The notes: generated from the letters alone by a model not told the origin. Positions 28,701 through 37,185 are shown, counted from the stretch's first letter. The stretch is DNA of 64,000 nucleotides from Streptomyces griseoluteus (GCA_000717735.1 JOBE01000003.1:62001-126000), one strand, 5' to 3'. Numbers and translations: made by a program.

Positions 28701-29332
28701 GGAAGCCCGGCCACCACGTCCAGGAAGTGGCCGGAGAGCCGGGAGAGCAGCTTCCACTGCCGGTCCATCCGGGCCTGGGTGTACCAGCCGATGAGGATCA
28801 TGAAGACGGGGATGAGCGGCAGGGTGACGACGATGATCGCCGCCGAGACCCAGTCCTCGGTGACGATCCGGGCCAGGACCGCCACGGGCACTACCACCGC
28901 GAGACCGAGCTGGGGCAGATAGCGGGCGAAGTAGTCGTCGAGGGCGTCCACGCCACGCGTCGCGAGGGCGATCAGCGAGCCGGCCTTCTGGCCGCTCAGC
29001 CAGCCCGGCCCGAGCTCGGCCGCCCGGTCGAGGAGCCTGCCACGGAGTTCCGACTTGACCGCCGCGCTCGCCTGGTGGGCGGCGAGTTCGGTCAGCCAGG
29101 AGACGAGGGCTCGCGCCCCCGCGACGCCCGCGAGCAGCAGCACCGCGGTGGTCAGGTCGGAAACCGCCTGGCCCTTCTGGAAGGCCCCCACCACGATCTC
29201 GGCGATGAGCATCGCCTGGGCGATGACCAGCCCCGCCCCGACAAGGCCGAGGAGCACCACGGCGATCAGGAAGACACGGGTGGCCCTGGCGTACCGGAGC
29301 AGGCGTGGATCGATCGGTTTCACGTGAAACAT
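25775..29332 (-). CDS. cydDC: CydD-CydC fusion, thiol reductant ABC exporter
   Basis: An 1185-residue fusion of two ABC half-transporters needed to assemble cytochrome bd by exporting cysteine/glutathione-type thiols. The first half (about 1-560, CydD-like) has six membrane segments, Walker A VALVGPSGVGKST, signature LSSGQRQRLALARA and Walker B LLLLDEPTAALD. A Pro/Thr-rich linker (about 560-600) leads into the CydC half with VAVVGASGSGKTT, LSGGQRQRLALARA and VLVLDEPAEHLD. It begins MFHVKPIDPRLLRYA; the first five codons form a perfect parS palindrome. It lies between cydB and the histidine kinase in a single operon. Confidence 0.95.
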   Translation of the reverse strand: MFHVKPIDPRLLRYARATRVFLIAVVLLGLVGAGLVIAQAMLIAEIVVGAFQKGQAVSDLTTAVLLLAGVAGARALVSWLTELAAHQASAAVKSELRGRLLDRAAELGPGWLSGQKAGSLIALATRGVDALDDYFARYLPQLGLAVVVPVAVLARIVTEDWVSAAIIVVTLPLIPVFMILIGWYTQARMDRQWKLLSRLSGHFLDVVAGLPTLKIFGRAKAQAESIREITSEYRRATMRTLRIAFLSSFALELLATLSVALVAVSIGMRLVHGDLDLYTGLVILILAPEAYLPLRQVGAQFHAAAEGLAAAEEIFDVLEQPVREGGAGAVPDSLRLELEGVTVRHAGRAEPSLDAATLTVEPGETVALVGPSGVGKSTLLDVVLGFAVPEEGGSVRVGGVDLRSLDLEEWRARIAWVPQRPYLFAGTVAENVRLARPDATDEAVREALRDAGADGFVAGLPQGLDTALGEDGAGLSSGQRQRLALARAFLADRPLLLLDEPTAALDGETEAGVVDAVRRLAAGRTVLLVVHRPALLAVADRVVTLESDGTSQDAGTAQPETPGVTVRGSAGPGTDARPYTAPLAEQPPTTGGSVLARVRGMAGELKGRMALALLLGSLALGSAVGLMAVSGWLISRASEQPPVLYLMVAVTATRAFGIGRAVFRYAERLVSHDAVLRMLAELRVSVYRRLERIAPAGLRRTRRGDLLARLVQDVDALQDYWLRWLLPAGAALLVGVASAGFTAWLLPEAGAVLAVGLLVAGVAVPAAGGALARRAEQRLAPARGALATAVADLLHGCAELTVAGALRDRMDRALTADRALTGIASRQSAATALGAGLSALVCGLTVVAAAVVGVQAVRDGRLDGVALAVVVLTPLAAFEAVTGLPLAVQYRQRVKHSAERVFEVLDAPVPVHEPATPETPPASPFPLELAGLSARHAGQERPALADFRLTLEAGRRVAVVGASGSGKTTLAQVLLRFLDVEQGMYRLGGVPARELDGDTVRRLVGLCAQDAHLFDSSVRENLRLARTGASDEELREALRRARLLDWVDGLPEGLGTLVGEHGSRLSGGQRQRLALARALLADFPVLVLDEPAEHLDLATADALTDDLLRATEGRTTLLITHRLHGLDAVDEVLVLDEGRTVQRGPYVELAEEDGPLRRMLEQERETDLLATSTKAGTGRPTFLAK
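29317..29330. other. parS site overlapping the cydDC start codon
   Basis: GTTTCACGTGAAAC, the perfect 14-bp ParB target of Streptomyces. It begins next to and shares bases with the cydDC ATG (29332-29330) and encodes Phe-His-Val-Lys. ParB bound here could affect cyd translation-start region transcription. Confidence 0.85.
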
Positions 29333-29410
29333 GCTCCCCTGTGGAGGGCCGGCCGGTGCGTGTCCGGCGGATCACGGCCGTAGCCGCTGCCGTGATCCGC
29401 CGGATGTGAC

Positions 29411-30412
29411 CTAGTGGGCGTCGGCGATGTGCTGCGTGCCGATCCGCTTGCGGAAGACCCAGTAGGTCCAGCTCTGGTAGAGCAGCACCAGCGGGGTCGC
29501 GATCGCCGCGCACCAGGTCATGATCTTGAGCGTGTACGGGCTCGACGACGCGTTCGTCACGGTAAGGCTCCACTCGGGGTTGAGCGAAGACGGCATGACG
29601 TTCGGGAAGAGCGCGAGGAAGAGCATCGCCACGGCGGCGGCGATGGTGACCCCCGAGAGCCCGAACGACCAGCCCTCGCGCCCCGCCTTGATCGCGGCGA
29701 TCGCACCGGCCAGGGCCACCACGGCGACGAGCATCACCGCGAGGCTCCACCCGTTCCCCGTGTCCAGCTGGGTCCACACCAGGAAGGCGAGCGCGAGCAC
29801 CGCCGTGACCAGGCCCAGCCGGAACGCGAGCGCGCGGGCCCGCGCCCGGATGTCACCGACCGTCTTGAGCGAGGCGAAGACCGCGCCGTGGAAGGTGAAG
29901 AGGGTGAACGTGACCAGGCCGCCGAGGAGCGCGTACGGGTTGAGCAGCTCCCAGAAGCCGCCGACGTACTCCATGTCCGCGTCGATCTTCACGCCCCGGA
30001 CGATGTTGCCGAAGGCCACACCCCAGAGGAACGCGGGGATCAGCGAGGTCCAGAAGATGGCCTGCTCCCAGTTGCGCTGCCAGTTCTCCTCGGGCCGCTT
30101 CGCCCGGTACTCGAAGGCGACGCCGCGGATGATCAGGCAGACCAGGATGATCAGCAGCGGCAGGTAGAAGCCGGAGAAGAGCGTCGCGTACCACTCGGGG
30201 AACGCGGCGAAGGTGGCGCCGCCGGCCGTGAGCAGCCACACCTCGTTGCCGTCCCAGACGGGTCCGATGGTGTTGATGAGGACCCGCTTCTCGGCCCGGT
30301 CACGGGCGAGCAGCTTGGTCAGGACGCCGACCCCGAAGTCGAAGCCTTCGAGGAAGAAGTAGCCGATCCAGAGGACGGCGATGAGTACGAACCAGACGTC
30401 GTGGAGTTCCAT
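29411..30412 (-). CDS. cydB: Cytochrome bd oxidase subunit II
   Basis: A 333-residue membrane protein with eight to nine hydrophobic segments, starting MELHDVWFVLIAVLWIGYFF. The conserved GFDFGVGVL and the GPVWDGNEVWLLTAGGATFAAFP stretch are characteristic of CydB. With CydA it forms the high-affinity quinol oxidase used at low oxygen. It follows cydA by 18 bases and precedes cydDC by 78 bases. Confidence 0.97.
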   Translation of the reverse strand: MELHDVWFVLIAVLWIGYFFLEGFDFGVGVLTKLLARDRAEKRVLINTIGPVWDGNEVWLLTAGGATFAAFPEWYATLFSGFYLPLLIILVCLIIRGVAFEYRAKRPEENWQRNWEQAIFWTSLIPAFLWGVAFGNIVRGVKIDADMEYVGGFWELLNPYALLGGLVTFTLFTFHGAVFASLKTVGDIRARARALAFRLGLVTAVLALAFLVWTQLDTGNGWSLAVMLVAVVALAGAIAAIKAGREGWSFGLSGVTIAAAVAMLFLALFPNVMPSSLNPEWSLTVTNASSSPYTLKIMTWCAAIATPLVLLYQSWTYWVFRKRIGTQHIADAH

Positions 30413-30430
30413 GCCTCGATCTCCTCAGCC

Positions 30431-31939
30431 TCAGTACGAGAAGGCCATGGGGCGGTCGGGGTCCCGAGAGTCCCCGCCGATCTTGGTGGGCGGGTTGAGG
30501 TCGTCCTCCGTGAGCTCCGGCGGTCCCGCCTTGATGTACTTCACGAGGAGCTTGACCTCGATCACGGCGAGGACGGCGTAGAGCGCCGTGAAGACGATCA
30601 TCGAGGTGAGCACCTCGCCCGTCGTGGTGCCGGGGGAGACCGCGTCCCGGGTGCGCAGCACGCCGTAGACGACCCAGGGCTGACGGCCCATCTCGGTGAA
30701 GATCCAGCCCCAGGAGTTGGCGATCAGCGGGAACGCCATGGTCCAGAGGGCGATGATCCAGTACCACTTGCCCAGGCGGGGGCTGAGCGCCTTCCGCTTG
30801 AACAGGACCAGGTTCGGCACCTCGTCCTCACCGGTCCGCATCCCGGGCGCCAGCATGAACTTCCTCCGGGTCAGCCAGAGGCCGATCACGCCGATCGTCA
30901 GCGAGGCCATGCCGAAGCCGATCATCCAGCGGAATCCCCAGTAGGCGACGGGGATGTTGGGCCGGTAGTCGCCGGGGCCGAACTTCTCCTGCTCGGCCTT
31001 GTTGATGTCGTTGATGCCGGGGACGTACGAGTCGAAGTCGCCGTTGGCGAGGTAGGACAGTATCCCGGGGACCTCGATGGCGACCTTGTTGTGGCCCTTC
31101 TCGACGTCGCCGTAGGCGAAGATCGAGAAGGGGGCGGGTGCCTCGCCGTCCCAGAGCGCCTCGGCGGCGGCCATCTTCATCGGCTGCTGCTTGAACATGA
31201 CCTTGCCGAGCATGTCACCGCTGATGGCGGTGCCGAGGCCGGCGATGATCAGGGTGATCAGGCCGAGCCGCAGCGAGGTCCGCATCACCGGGATGTGCCT
31301 CTTGCGGGCCAGGTGGAAGGCGGAGATGCCGACCATGAACGCGCCGCCGACCAGGAAGGCCGCCGTCATGGTGTGGAAGAACTGGGTGAGGGCGGTGTTC
31401 TGGGTGAGCACCAGCCAGAAGTCGGTGAGCTCCGCCCGGCCGCGCTCCTCGTTGATGCGGTAGCCCACCGGGTGCTGCATCCAGGAGTTGGCCGCGAGGA
31501 TGAAGTACGCGGAGAGGATGGTCCCGATCGACACCATCCAGATGCAGGCGAGGTGGATCCGCTTCGGGAGCTTGTCCCAGCCGAAGATCCACAGACCGAT
31601 GAAGGTCGACTCGAAGAAGAAGGCGATGAGCGCCTCGAACGCGAGCGGTGCGCCGAAGATGTCACCGACGAACCGGGAGTAGTCGGACCAGTTCATGCCG
31701 AACTGGAACTCCTGCACGATGCCGGTGACGACACCCATGGCGATGTTGATCAGGAAGAGCTTGCCCCAGAACTTGGTCGCCCTGAGGTACTTCTCGTTCT
31801 CCGTGCGCACCCAGGCGGTCTGGAGCCCGGCGGTGAGCGCGGCGAGCGAGATCGTCAGGGGGACGAAGAGGAAGTGGTAGACGGTGGTGATGCCGAACTG
31901 CCAGCGCGCCAAAGTCTCTGGCGCCAGAGCGAGGTCCAC
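30431..31939 (-). CDS. cydA: Cytochrome bd oxidase subunit I
   Basis: A 502-residue haem-binding subunit. The N-terminal MDLALAPETLARWQFGITTV and HFLFVPLTI contain the low-spin haem His. GRQPWVVYGVLRTRDAVSP is the quinone-loop end; the Q-loop is of the short type, as in other Gram-positive enzymes. About nine membrane segments are visible. First gene of cydA-cydB-cydDC-kinase. A Rex-type operator lies 84 bases upstream of the ATG, so induction at high NADH/NAD+ is expected. Confidence 0.97.
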   Translation of the reverse strand: MDLALAPETLARWQFGITTVYHFLFVPLTISLAALTAGLQTAWVRTENEKYLRATKFWGKLFLINIAMGVVTGIVQEFQFGMNWSDYSRFVGDIFGAPLAFEALIAFFFESTFIGLWIFGWDKLPKRIHLACIWMVSIGTILSAYFILAANSWMQHPVGYRINEERGRAELTDFWLVLTQNTALTQFFHTMTAAFLVGGAFMVGISAFHLARKRHIPVMRTSLRLGLITLIIAGLGTAISGDMLGKVMFKQQPMKMAAAEALWDGEAPAPFSIFAYGDVEKGHNKVAIEVPGILSYLANGDFDSYVPGINDINKAEQEKFGPGDYRPNIPVAYWGFRWMIGFGMASLTIGVIGLWLTRRKFMLAPGMRTGEDEVPNLVLFKRKALSPRLGKWYWIIALWTMAFPLIANSWGWIFTEMGRQPWVVYGVLRTRDAVSPGTTTGEVLTSMIVFTALYAVLAVIEVKLLVKYIKAGPPELTEDDLNPPTKIGGDSRDPDRPMAFSY

Positions 31940-32022
31940 GTCGTTTTCTCCTTACATCGCCGTGGTCACATCGGCAGTTTGCCCCGTTAATCCCGCAAAT
32001 TAAGGGACGAACCGGGCACGCT

Positions 32023-32038
32023 TGTGAACGAGTTCACA
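32023..32038. promoter_or_regulatory. Rex operator upstream of cydA
   Basis: TGTGAACGAGTTCACA is the Rex redox-repressor target known in S. coelicolor (consensus TGTGAACGCGTTCACA) with one central change. It is followed by an extra half-site (TTCACAAG, 32040-32047). On the minus strand the sequence CATAAT at about 32048-32053, just upstream, could be the -10 of the cyd promoter, placing the operator over the start site for repression. Confidence 0.9.
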
Positions 32039-32097
32039 TTCACAAGCCATTATGGCTCATACGAAATCCGTATGTTCTCCCGGGGTCCCTCATGGAA

Positions 32098-32130
32098 AGA
32101 CCCCCGCGGGCACAGGGCTCGCGGGGGTCT
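32098..32130 (-). terminator. Hairpin terminator after hisC
   Basis: 11-bp stem AGACCCCCGCG / CGCGGGGGTCT with an 11-base loop, 16 bases beyond the hisC stop on the minus strand. It insulates the cyd promoter from hisC readthrough. Confidence 0.85.
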
Positions 32131-32145
32131 CGGACGCGTAGGGGG

Positions 32146-33255
32146 TCAGCCTTCCTTGCGGAAGCCCTCCGCCGCCTTCAGGAACAGGTCGTTCGCCTCG
32201 GTCTCGCCGATCGTGACGCGCACGCCCTCGCCCGCGAACGGCCGGACCATCACACCGTGCCGCTCGCACTCCGCGGCGAAGTCCGTCGTCCGCTCGCCGA
32301 GCCGCAGCCAGACGAAGTTCGCCTGGGTGTCCGGCACGGTCCAGCCCTGCTCCACGAGGCCCGCGTGGACGCGCTCGCGCTCGGCCACCAGCGAGCCGAC
32401 CCGGCCGAGCAGCTCGTCCTCGGCCCGCAGCGACGCCACCGCCGCGTCCTGCGCCAGCTGGCTCACGCCGAACGGCACCGCCGTCTTGCGCAGCGCCGCC
32501 GCCACCGGCTCATGGGCGACCGCGAAGCCCACCCGGAGCCCCGCCAGGCCGTACGCCTTGGAGAACGTACGCAGCACGGCGACGTTCGGCCGGTCACGGT
32601 AGAGCTCGATGCCGTCGGGGATCTCCCCTCCTTCACCTGGGGTGGAGCGGACGAACTCGCGGTACGCCTCGTCGAGCACGACGAGGACGTCGGACGGCAC
32701 CCGGTCGAGGAAACGCTCCAGCTCGGCCCGGCGCACCGCGGTACCCGTGGGGTTGTTGGGGTTGCAGACGAAGATCAGCCGCGTCCGGTCGGTGATCGCC
32801 TCGGCCATCGCGTCGAGGTCGTGCACCTCGCCGGCGGTCAGCGGCACCTGCACCGAGGTGGCCCCGCTGATCTGCGTGATGATCGGGTACGCCTCGAAGG
32901 AACGCCAGGCGTAGATGACCTCGTCGCCGGGGCCCGAGGTCGCCTGGAGCAGCGACTGCGCGACACCGACGGAGCCGGTGCCCGTGGCCAGGTGCGAGAC
33001 CGGCACGCCGAAGCGGTCGGCCAGCTCCTCCATCAGACCGGTGCAGGCCATGTCCGGGTACCGGTTGAAGTTCGCGGCCGCGGCCAGCGTGCTCTCCATG
33101 ACGCCCGGCAGCGGCGGATACGGATTCTCGTTGGAGGACAGCTTGAAGGCCACGGGACCGTCCGCGGCCGCCGGCCTGCCCGGCTTGTACGTGGGGACGC
33201 CGTCCAGCTCGGCGCGCAGCTTCGGGCCCGTGCTCATCCCGCTGGTCTCGCTCAC
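32146..33255 (-). CDS. hisC: Histidinol-phosphate / aromatic aminotransferase
   Basis: A 369-residue PLP enzyme of the HisC family. Substrate and cofactor motifs include [33 protein letters not shown] and the Schiff-base Lys in [14 protein letters not shown], followed by the phosphate-binding Arg in NFVWLRLGE...[15 protein letters not shown]. Because no other his genes are adjacent and such solo copies often act on phenylpyruvate, it may complete phenylalanine synthesis with pheA (inference). The start is taken as GTG at 33255 ([10 protein letters not shown]) with GAGGAGG nearby; MSTGPK six codons later is an alternative. Confidence 0.9.
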   Translation of the reverse strand: MSETSGMSTGPKLRAELDGVPTYKPGRPAAADGPVAFKLSSNENPYPPLPGVMESTLAAAANFNRYPDMACTGLMEELADRFGVPVSHLATGTGSVGVAQSLLQATSGPGDEVIYAWRSFEAYPIITQISGATSVQVPLTAGEVHDLDAMAEAITDRTRLIFVCNPNNPTGTAVRRAELERFLDRVPSDVLVVLDEAYREFVRSTPGEGGEIPDGIELYRDRPNVAVLRTFSKAYGLAGLRVGFAVAHEPVAAALRKTAVPFGVSQLAQDAAVASLRAEDELLGRVGSLVAERERVHAGLVEQGWTVPDTQANFVWLRLGERTTDFAAECERHGVMVRPFAGEGVRVTIGETEANDLFLKAAEGFRKEG

Positions 33256-33329
33256 AGTGTGGCCTCCTCGACCGTCCTTACCGCCAATACTCCTCACCTT
33301 AAGAGGATTCCCCTCCGCTGCGAATGGGC

Positions 33330-33361
33330 TGTGGACAACAGGAGGGACACGCTGTGGACAC
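33330..33361. promoter_or_regulatory. Pair of DnaA boxes between hisC and the lacI gene
   Basis: Minus-strand TTGTCCACA at 33330-33338 (perfect) and GTGTCCACA at 33353-33361 (one mismatch), 14 bases apart. The 395-base spacer 33256-33650 holds these, an 11-G run (33383-33393) and the regulator promoter; I see no gene in it. Confidence 0.55.
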
Positions 33362-33382
33362 GGTCGCCCGAAGCGGTCCCGA

Positions 33383-33393
33383 GGGGGGGGGGG
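33383..33393 (+). repeat. Run of 11 G
   Basis: An uninterrupted G tract within the hisC-lacI spacer. It is long enough to slip in replication or to be a sequencing-length uncertainty. Confidence 0.9.
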
Positions 33394-33650
33394 AGCGCGT
33401 GCCCGGGTAGCGCGCGCCGGTGGCGAGCGCCGTGGCGCGCATCCCCCGTAGAGGTGAGTTGAGACCTCTTCGAGACCTCGCCCCCTCGCCAGGTCGACAC
33501 CGTTCGACACCCGCAGACCCCATGCCAAATGCCCTAACTACCTTGGATTCAGCGGCCATTGAGCCTGAGTTGCCATGCAGAAACGTGCCTGTCAACGCCT
33601 GCATATGCGACCGTCTCAACCGCCCCTCATCGCCCTACTATCGGCTCGCC

Positions 33651-34757
33651 ATGACAGCAGCAGGGAAGCACCAGGTGAGCCGGGCACAGACCCGGGGAAG
33701 CCGGCAGGGCCGGGCAGGCATCCGGGACGTGGCCGCCGCCGCCGGGGTCTCCATCACGACTGTCTCCGACGCGCTCAACGGCAAGGGCCGACTCCCCGAC
33801 GCCACCCGTCGTCACGTTCGCGAGGTCGCCGACCGGCTGGGCTACCGCCCATCCGCGGCGGCCCGCACGCTCCGCACCGGGAAGTCGGGACTCATCGGCC
33901 TGACCGTGACCACGTACGGGGATGAACCTTTCACCTTCACCGAATTCGCGTATTTCGCGGAGATGGCCAGAGCAGCCACATCGGCAGCGCTCGCCCGGGG
34001 CTACGCCCTGGTCATCCTCCCCGCCACCTCCCGACATGACGTCTGGTCGAACGTCGCCCTCGACGGCACCGTCGTCATCGACCCCTCCGACCACGACCCG
34101 GTCGTCACCGAACTGGTCCGCCAGGGCCTGCCCGTCGTCTCCGACGGACGCCCCGCCGGCACCCTTCCGGTCACCGCCTGGGTCGACAACGACCACGAAG
34201 CCGCCGTCCTCGATCTGCTCGACCACCTCGCCGCCGCCGGCGCCCGCCGCATCGGCCTCCTCACCGGAACCACCACCGACACCTACACCCGCCTGTCCAC
34301 CACCGCGTACCTGAACTGGTGCGAGCGCGTGGGCCAGGACCCCGTCTACGAGGCCTACCCGGCGCACGACCCGTGCGCGGGCGCCGTCGCGGCCGACCGG
34401 CTGCTCGCCCGACCGGACCGGCCCGACGCCGTGTACGGCCTCTTCGACCCCAACGGAACCGATCTCCTCGCGGCCGCGCGCCGCTACGGACTGCGCGTCC
34501 CGGACGACCTGCTGCTGGTCTGCTGCAGCGAGTCGACCGTCTACGCCACCACCGAACCGCCCATCACGACGCTCTCGCTCAAACCGCGCCGGATCGGCAC
34601 GGCCGTCGTCCAGCTCCTCATCGACGCCATCGAGGGGATCGACACCGACGGCCCGGTCGAACAGGTGATACCGACCGAACTCATCATCCGCACCTCCTCA
34701 CAACGCCGTCCGCCCCGCACGACGGTCAGCCCACCGCGCTCACCCGCGAAGGACTGA
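33651..34757 (+). CDS. LacI family transcriptional regulator
   Basis: A 368-residue repressor-type protein. The HTH reads GIRDVAAAAGVSITTVSDAL and NGKGRLPDATRRHVREVADR, with the hinge region LGYRPSAAARTLRTGKSGLIGL. The periplasmic-binding-like effector domain follows, including VVIDPSDHDPVV, DNDHEAAVLDLLDHL and the C-terminal TTLSLKPRRIGTAVVQLLI. The ligand is unknown. TACTAT at 33636-33641 lies nine bases before the ATG, a good -10 for a leaderless transcript. A strong hairpin follows at 34779. No sugar-utilisation gene is adjacent. Confidence 0.92.
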   Translation: MTAAGKHQVSRAQTRGSRQGRAGIRDVAAAAGVSITTVSDALNGKGRLPDATRRHVREVADRLGYRPSAAARTLRTGKSGLIGLTVTTYGDEPFTFTEFAYFAEMARAATSAALARGYALVILPATSRHDVWSNVALDGTVVIDPSDHDPVVTELVRQGLPVVSDGRPAGTLPVTAWVDNDHEAAVLDLLDHLAAAGARRIGLLTGTTTDTYTRLSTTAYLNWCERVGQDPVYEAYPAHDPCAGAVAADRLLARPDRPDAVYGLFDPNGTDLLAAARRYGLRVPDDLLLVCCSESTVYATTEPPITTLSLKPRRIGTAVVQLLIDAIEGIDTDGPVEQVIPTELIIRTSSQRRPPRTTVSPPRSPAKD

Positions 34758-34778
34758 TCCCGCCCGACACGCTCCACC

Positions 34779-34824
34779 GGTTTCGCCGTCCACGCCCCTG
34801 CCCGTGGGCGAGGACGGCGAAACC
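34779..34824 (+). terminator. Long hairpin terminator after the lacI gene
   Basis: Arms GGTTTCGCCGTCC / GGACGGCGAAACC (13 bp, perfect) enclose a second stem CGCCC / GGGCG after a single A-A mismatch, 21 bases beyond the stop. Confidence 0.85.
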
Positions 34825-35029
34825 AGCCACCGAACCGGCCTCAACCCTGGACTCGACCTTCTCAATTCGGGCGAAACAACCGGTGAACCCGGAGTGGACC
34901 CGGATTCACCACCCCTGGTGCGTCACACAGGAGGACCCTCATTCCTATGATGGGCGCACGACACCGCGGACCTCCCCGACCAGGCCGGTCCGCGATGTGC
35001 AGGGCATCGCGACGGTGGTGGAGGGGTCC

Positions 35030-36367
35030 ATGACTCAGGGGGCCGGGCAGGAGCCCGTGGTGCGCACGGCGACATTGCGTGACTTCCGAGTAGCGCCGTA
35101 CGCCCGCGTGCCCGTACAGGGCCATGCCACCGAGCAGGGCCATTCCACAGAACCGACGTACACGGAGCCTCTGCCGGTGCCCGCACCGACCGAGCACCCA
35201 CCCGCGCCGGCACCGCCGCGGACGGCACCCGCCGCGCCCGCGCCGCCGCAGGCCGCACCCGCGGTGCCGGCGGGCCCGCCCGCGCCCACCGCGCCCATGC
35301 CCGCCGAGCCGACCCTCCACCTGGGACGCCTCACCGCCCCCGCGTACCCCGCCGCGGCGGCCGGCTCCTCCATCGTCTCCGTCGCCACCGGCCACCCCGG
35401 CAACGCCTTTCCCGGAGCCGGGATGCCGGACGGGTACACCCCGACCGAGCGCGACCTCCCGATCATCAAGCGCGGCGACACCGTCCAGGTCCCGGTCACC
35501 CCCGAGGCCACCTCCGCCGCCGAACCCGCCGCCGCGAACGGCGAGGGACCCGGCCCGCTCTACGTCGTCGGCGACGTCCACGGCTACCTCGACGAACTCG
35601 TCGCCGCCCTGCGCGCCCAGGGGCTCATCGACGAGAACGGCAGCTGGGCCGCGGGCAACGCCCGTCTCTGGTTCCTCGGCGACTTCACCGACCGCGGCCC
35701 CGACGGCATCGGCGTCATCGACCTCGTCATGCGGCTGTCCGCCGAGGCCGCCGCCGCCGGCGGCTACTGCAAGGCCCTCATGGGCAACCACGAGCTGCTG
35801 CTCATCGGTGCCAAGCGCTTCGGCGACACACCGGTCAACTCCGGGGCGGGAACCGCCACCTTCCAGGCCGCCTGGCTGCTCAACGGCGGCCAGAAGCACG
35901 ACATGGACCGGCTCCAGGACGTCCACCTCCAGTGGATGTCCCGGCTCGACGCCGTCGTCCTGGAGGACGACCACCTCCTCCTGCACTCCGACACCACCGC
36001 GTACCTCGAATACGGCGCGACCATCGAGGACGTCAACGACACGGTCCACGAGATCCTCAACCGGAACGACGCCGACGAGGTCTGGGACGTCTTCCGCAAG
36101 TTCACCAAGCGCTTCGCCTTCCGGGACGAGGGCGGCCCGCAGGCCGTCCAGGAGCTGCTCTCCACCTACGGCGGCCACCGGATCGTGCACGGCCACAGCC
36201 CCATCCCGTACCTCCTCGGCCAGGTCGGCACGGAGGAGGGCGAGGACAGTTCGGGCCCGGTCGTCGACGGACCGCACGTGTACGCGGACGGACTGGCGAT
36301 CGCCATGGACGGCGGAGTGACCATGGCCGGAAAGCTACTGGTCGTCCAACTCCCCCTGAACGGCTGA
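35030..36367 (+). CDS. Metallophosphoesterase with disordered N-terminus
   Basis: A 445-residue protein. Residues about 40-105 are a Pro/Ala/Thr-rich, probably disordered segment. A calcineurin-like domain follows: metal motifs GDVHGYLDEL, FLGDFTDRGPDG, LMGNHELLL, and two C-terminal His motifs (LLLHSDT, RIVHGHSPIPYLLG). This arrangement resembles serine/threonine protein phosphatases and ApaH/PrpE-like Ap4A hydrolases; which of these it is cannot be said. The ATG at 35030 has GGAGGGG four bases upstream. The gene stands alone after the lacI terminator. Confidence 0.85.
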   Translation: MTQGAGQEPVVRTATLRDFRVAPYARVPVQGHATEQGHSTEPTYTEPLPVPAPTEHPPAPAPPRTAPAAPAPPQAAPAVPAGPPAPTAPMPAEPTLHLGRLTAPAYPAAAAGSSIVSVATGHPGNAFPGAGMPDGYTPTERDLPIIKRGDTVQVPVTPEATSAAEPAAANGEGPGPLYVVGDVHGYLDELVAALRAQGLIDENGSWAAGNARLWFLGDFTDRGPDGIGVIDLVMRLSAEAAAAGGYCKALMGNHELLLIGAKRFGDTPVNSGAGTATFQAAWLLNGGQKHDMDRLQDVHLQWMSRLDAVVLEDDHLLLHSDTTAYLEYGATIEDVNDTVHEILNRNDADEVWDVFRKFTKRFAFRDEGGPQAVQELLSTYGGHRIVHGHSPIPYLLGQVGTEEGEDSSGPVVDGPHVYADGLAIAMDGGVTMAGKLLVVQLPLNG

Positions 36368-36527
36368 CGCATAACACTGCGCATCCGGGGAAGGCGAATT
36401 CCGGAAACACCCTGTCAACGCGTGGCTCGACCGCAATACCATCGGGTCCATCCGTAGCAGGCTCTCCTCCGTTTCCGCCCAACCGACCGTTTTCCACGGC
36501 AGATCAGGGCCTACGGAGCATCGGGGG

Positions 36528-37184
36528 ATGCACATGAACGTGGCTCCGCACCTGCTGACCGAGGACCGCGCCGAGTACGAGCGGGTCCTCGACGACGCAC
36601 TGAGCACCGCCCACGCACGTCCGGATCTCGCCGGAGCCGGAACCCGGCTCACGCTCGCGCAGCTGCGCGCCATGACGCTGAACGCGACGATGCTGGTCAC
36701 CAGCGCGGCGGCGAGCGAGTACGACCACTTCGTCAAGGTCCGCGAACAGAACCGCGCGACCCTCGGGGCACGGCCCGCGGAGACGTCCGACCGCCCCGGC
36801 GCCGGCCCGGGCGTCGTCGCGATCCTCACCGTCATGGTGCCCGTCCTCGCGGGCACGGCCGCCGTCATATTCCTGCTGGTCGGCGCCGTCCTGCGCGCAC
36901 TCGCCCCCACCGTGGTGTTCGGGGCGACGCTCCTCACGGCCGGCCTGGTCTTCGGCGCCGTGGCCGCGGCCGGTCTGCTCGGCGCGGCCGTCGGACTCCT
37001 CATGACGGCCCTGCGCAACAGTCCGGTCGCCGTACGCACGGGGACCGCGCCGGACGACGAACTGTCCCGCGCCCGGGAGGCCTGGCGCCGCGCCCTTCTC
37101 GAACGCGGCATCCTCCCCTTCCTCCGCGACGCCCTCGCCGCCACCACCCCACCCACGGGCCCACCGCCGACGCCCCAGCCCTGA
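36528..37184 (+). CDS. Hypothetical membrane protein
   Basis: A 218-residue protein. An alpha-helical soluble region (1-about 85, with TEDRAEYERVLDDALSTAHA) precedes two long hydrophobic stretches (about 95-120 and 125-160, VVAILTVMVPVLAGTAAVIF and GATLLTAGLVFGAVAAAGLLG), then a basic helix (EAWRRALLERGILPFLRDAL) and a Thr/Pro tail. I do not recognise it. The ATG at 36534 two codons later has better ribosome-site spacing (GGGGG six bases before) and may be the true start. A very strong hairpin begins two bases after the stop. Confidence 0.7.
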   Translation: MHMNVAPHLLTEDRAEYERVLDDALSTAHARPDLAGAGTRLTLAQLRAMTLNATMLVTSAAASEYDHFVKVREQNRATLGARPAETSDRPGAGPGVVAILTVMVPVLAGTAAVIFLLVGAVLRALAPTVVFGATLLTAGLVFGAVAAAGLLGAAVGLLMTALRNSPVAVRTGTAPDDELSRAREAWRRALLERGILPFLRDALAATTPPTGPPPTPQP

Positions 37185-37185
37185 C

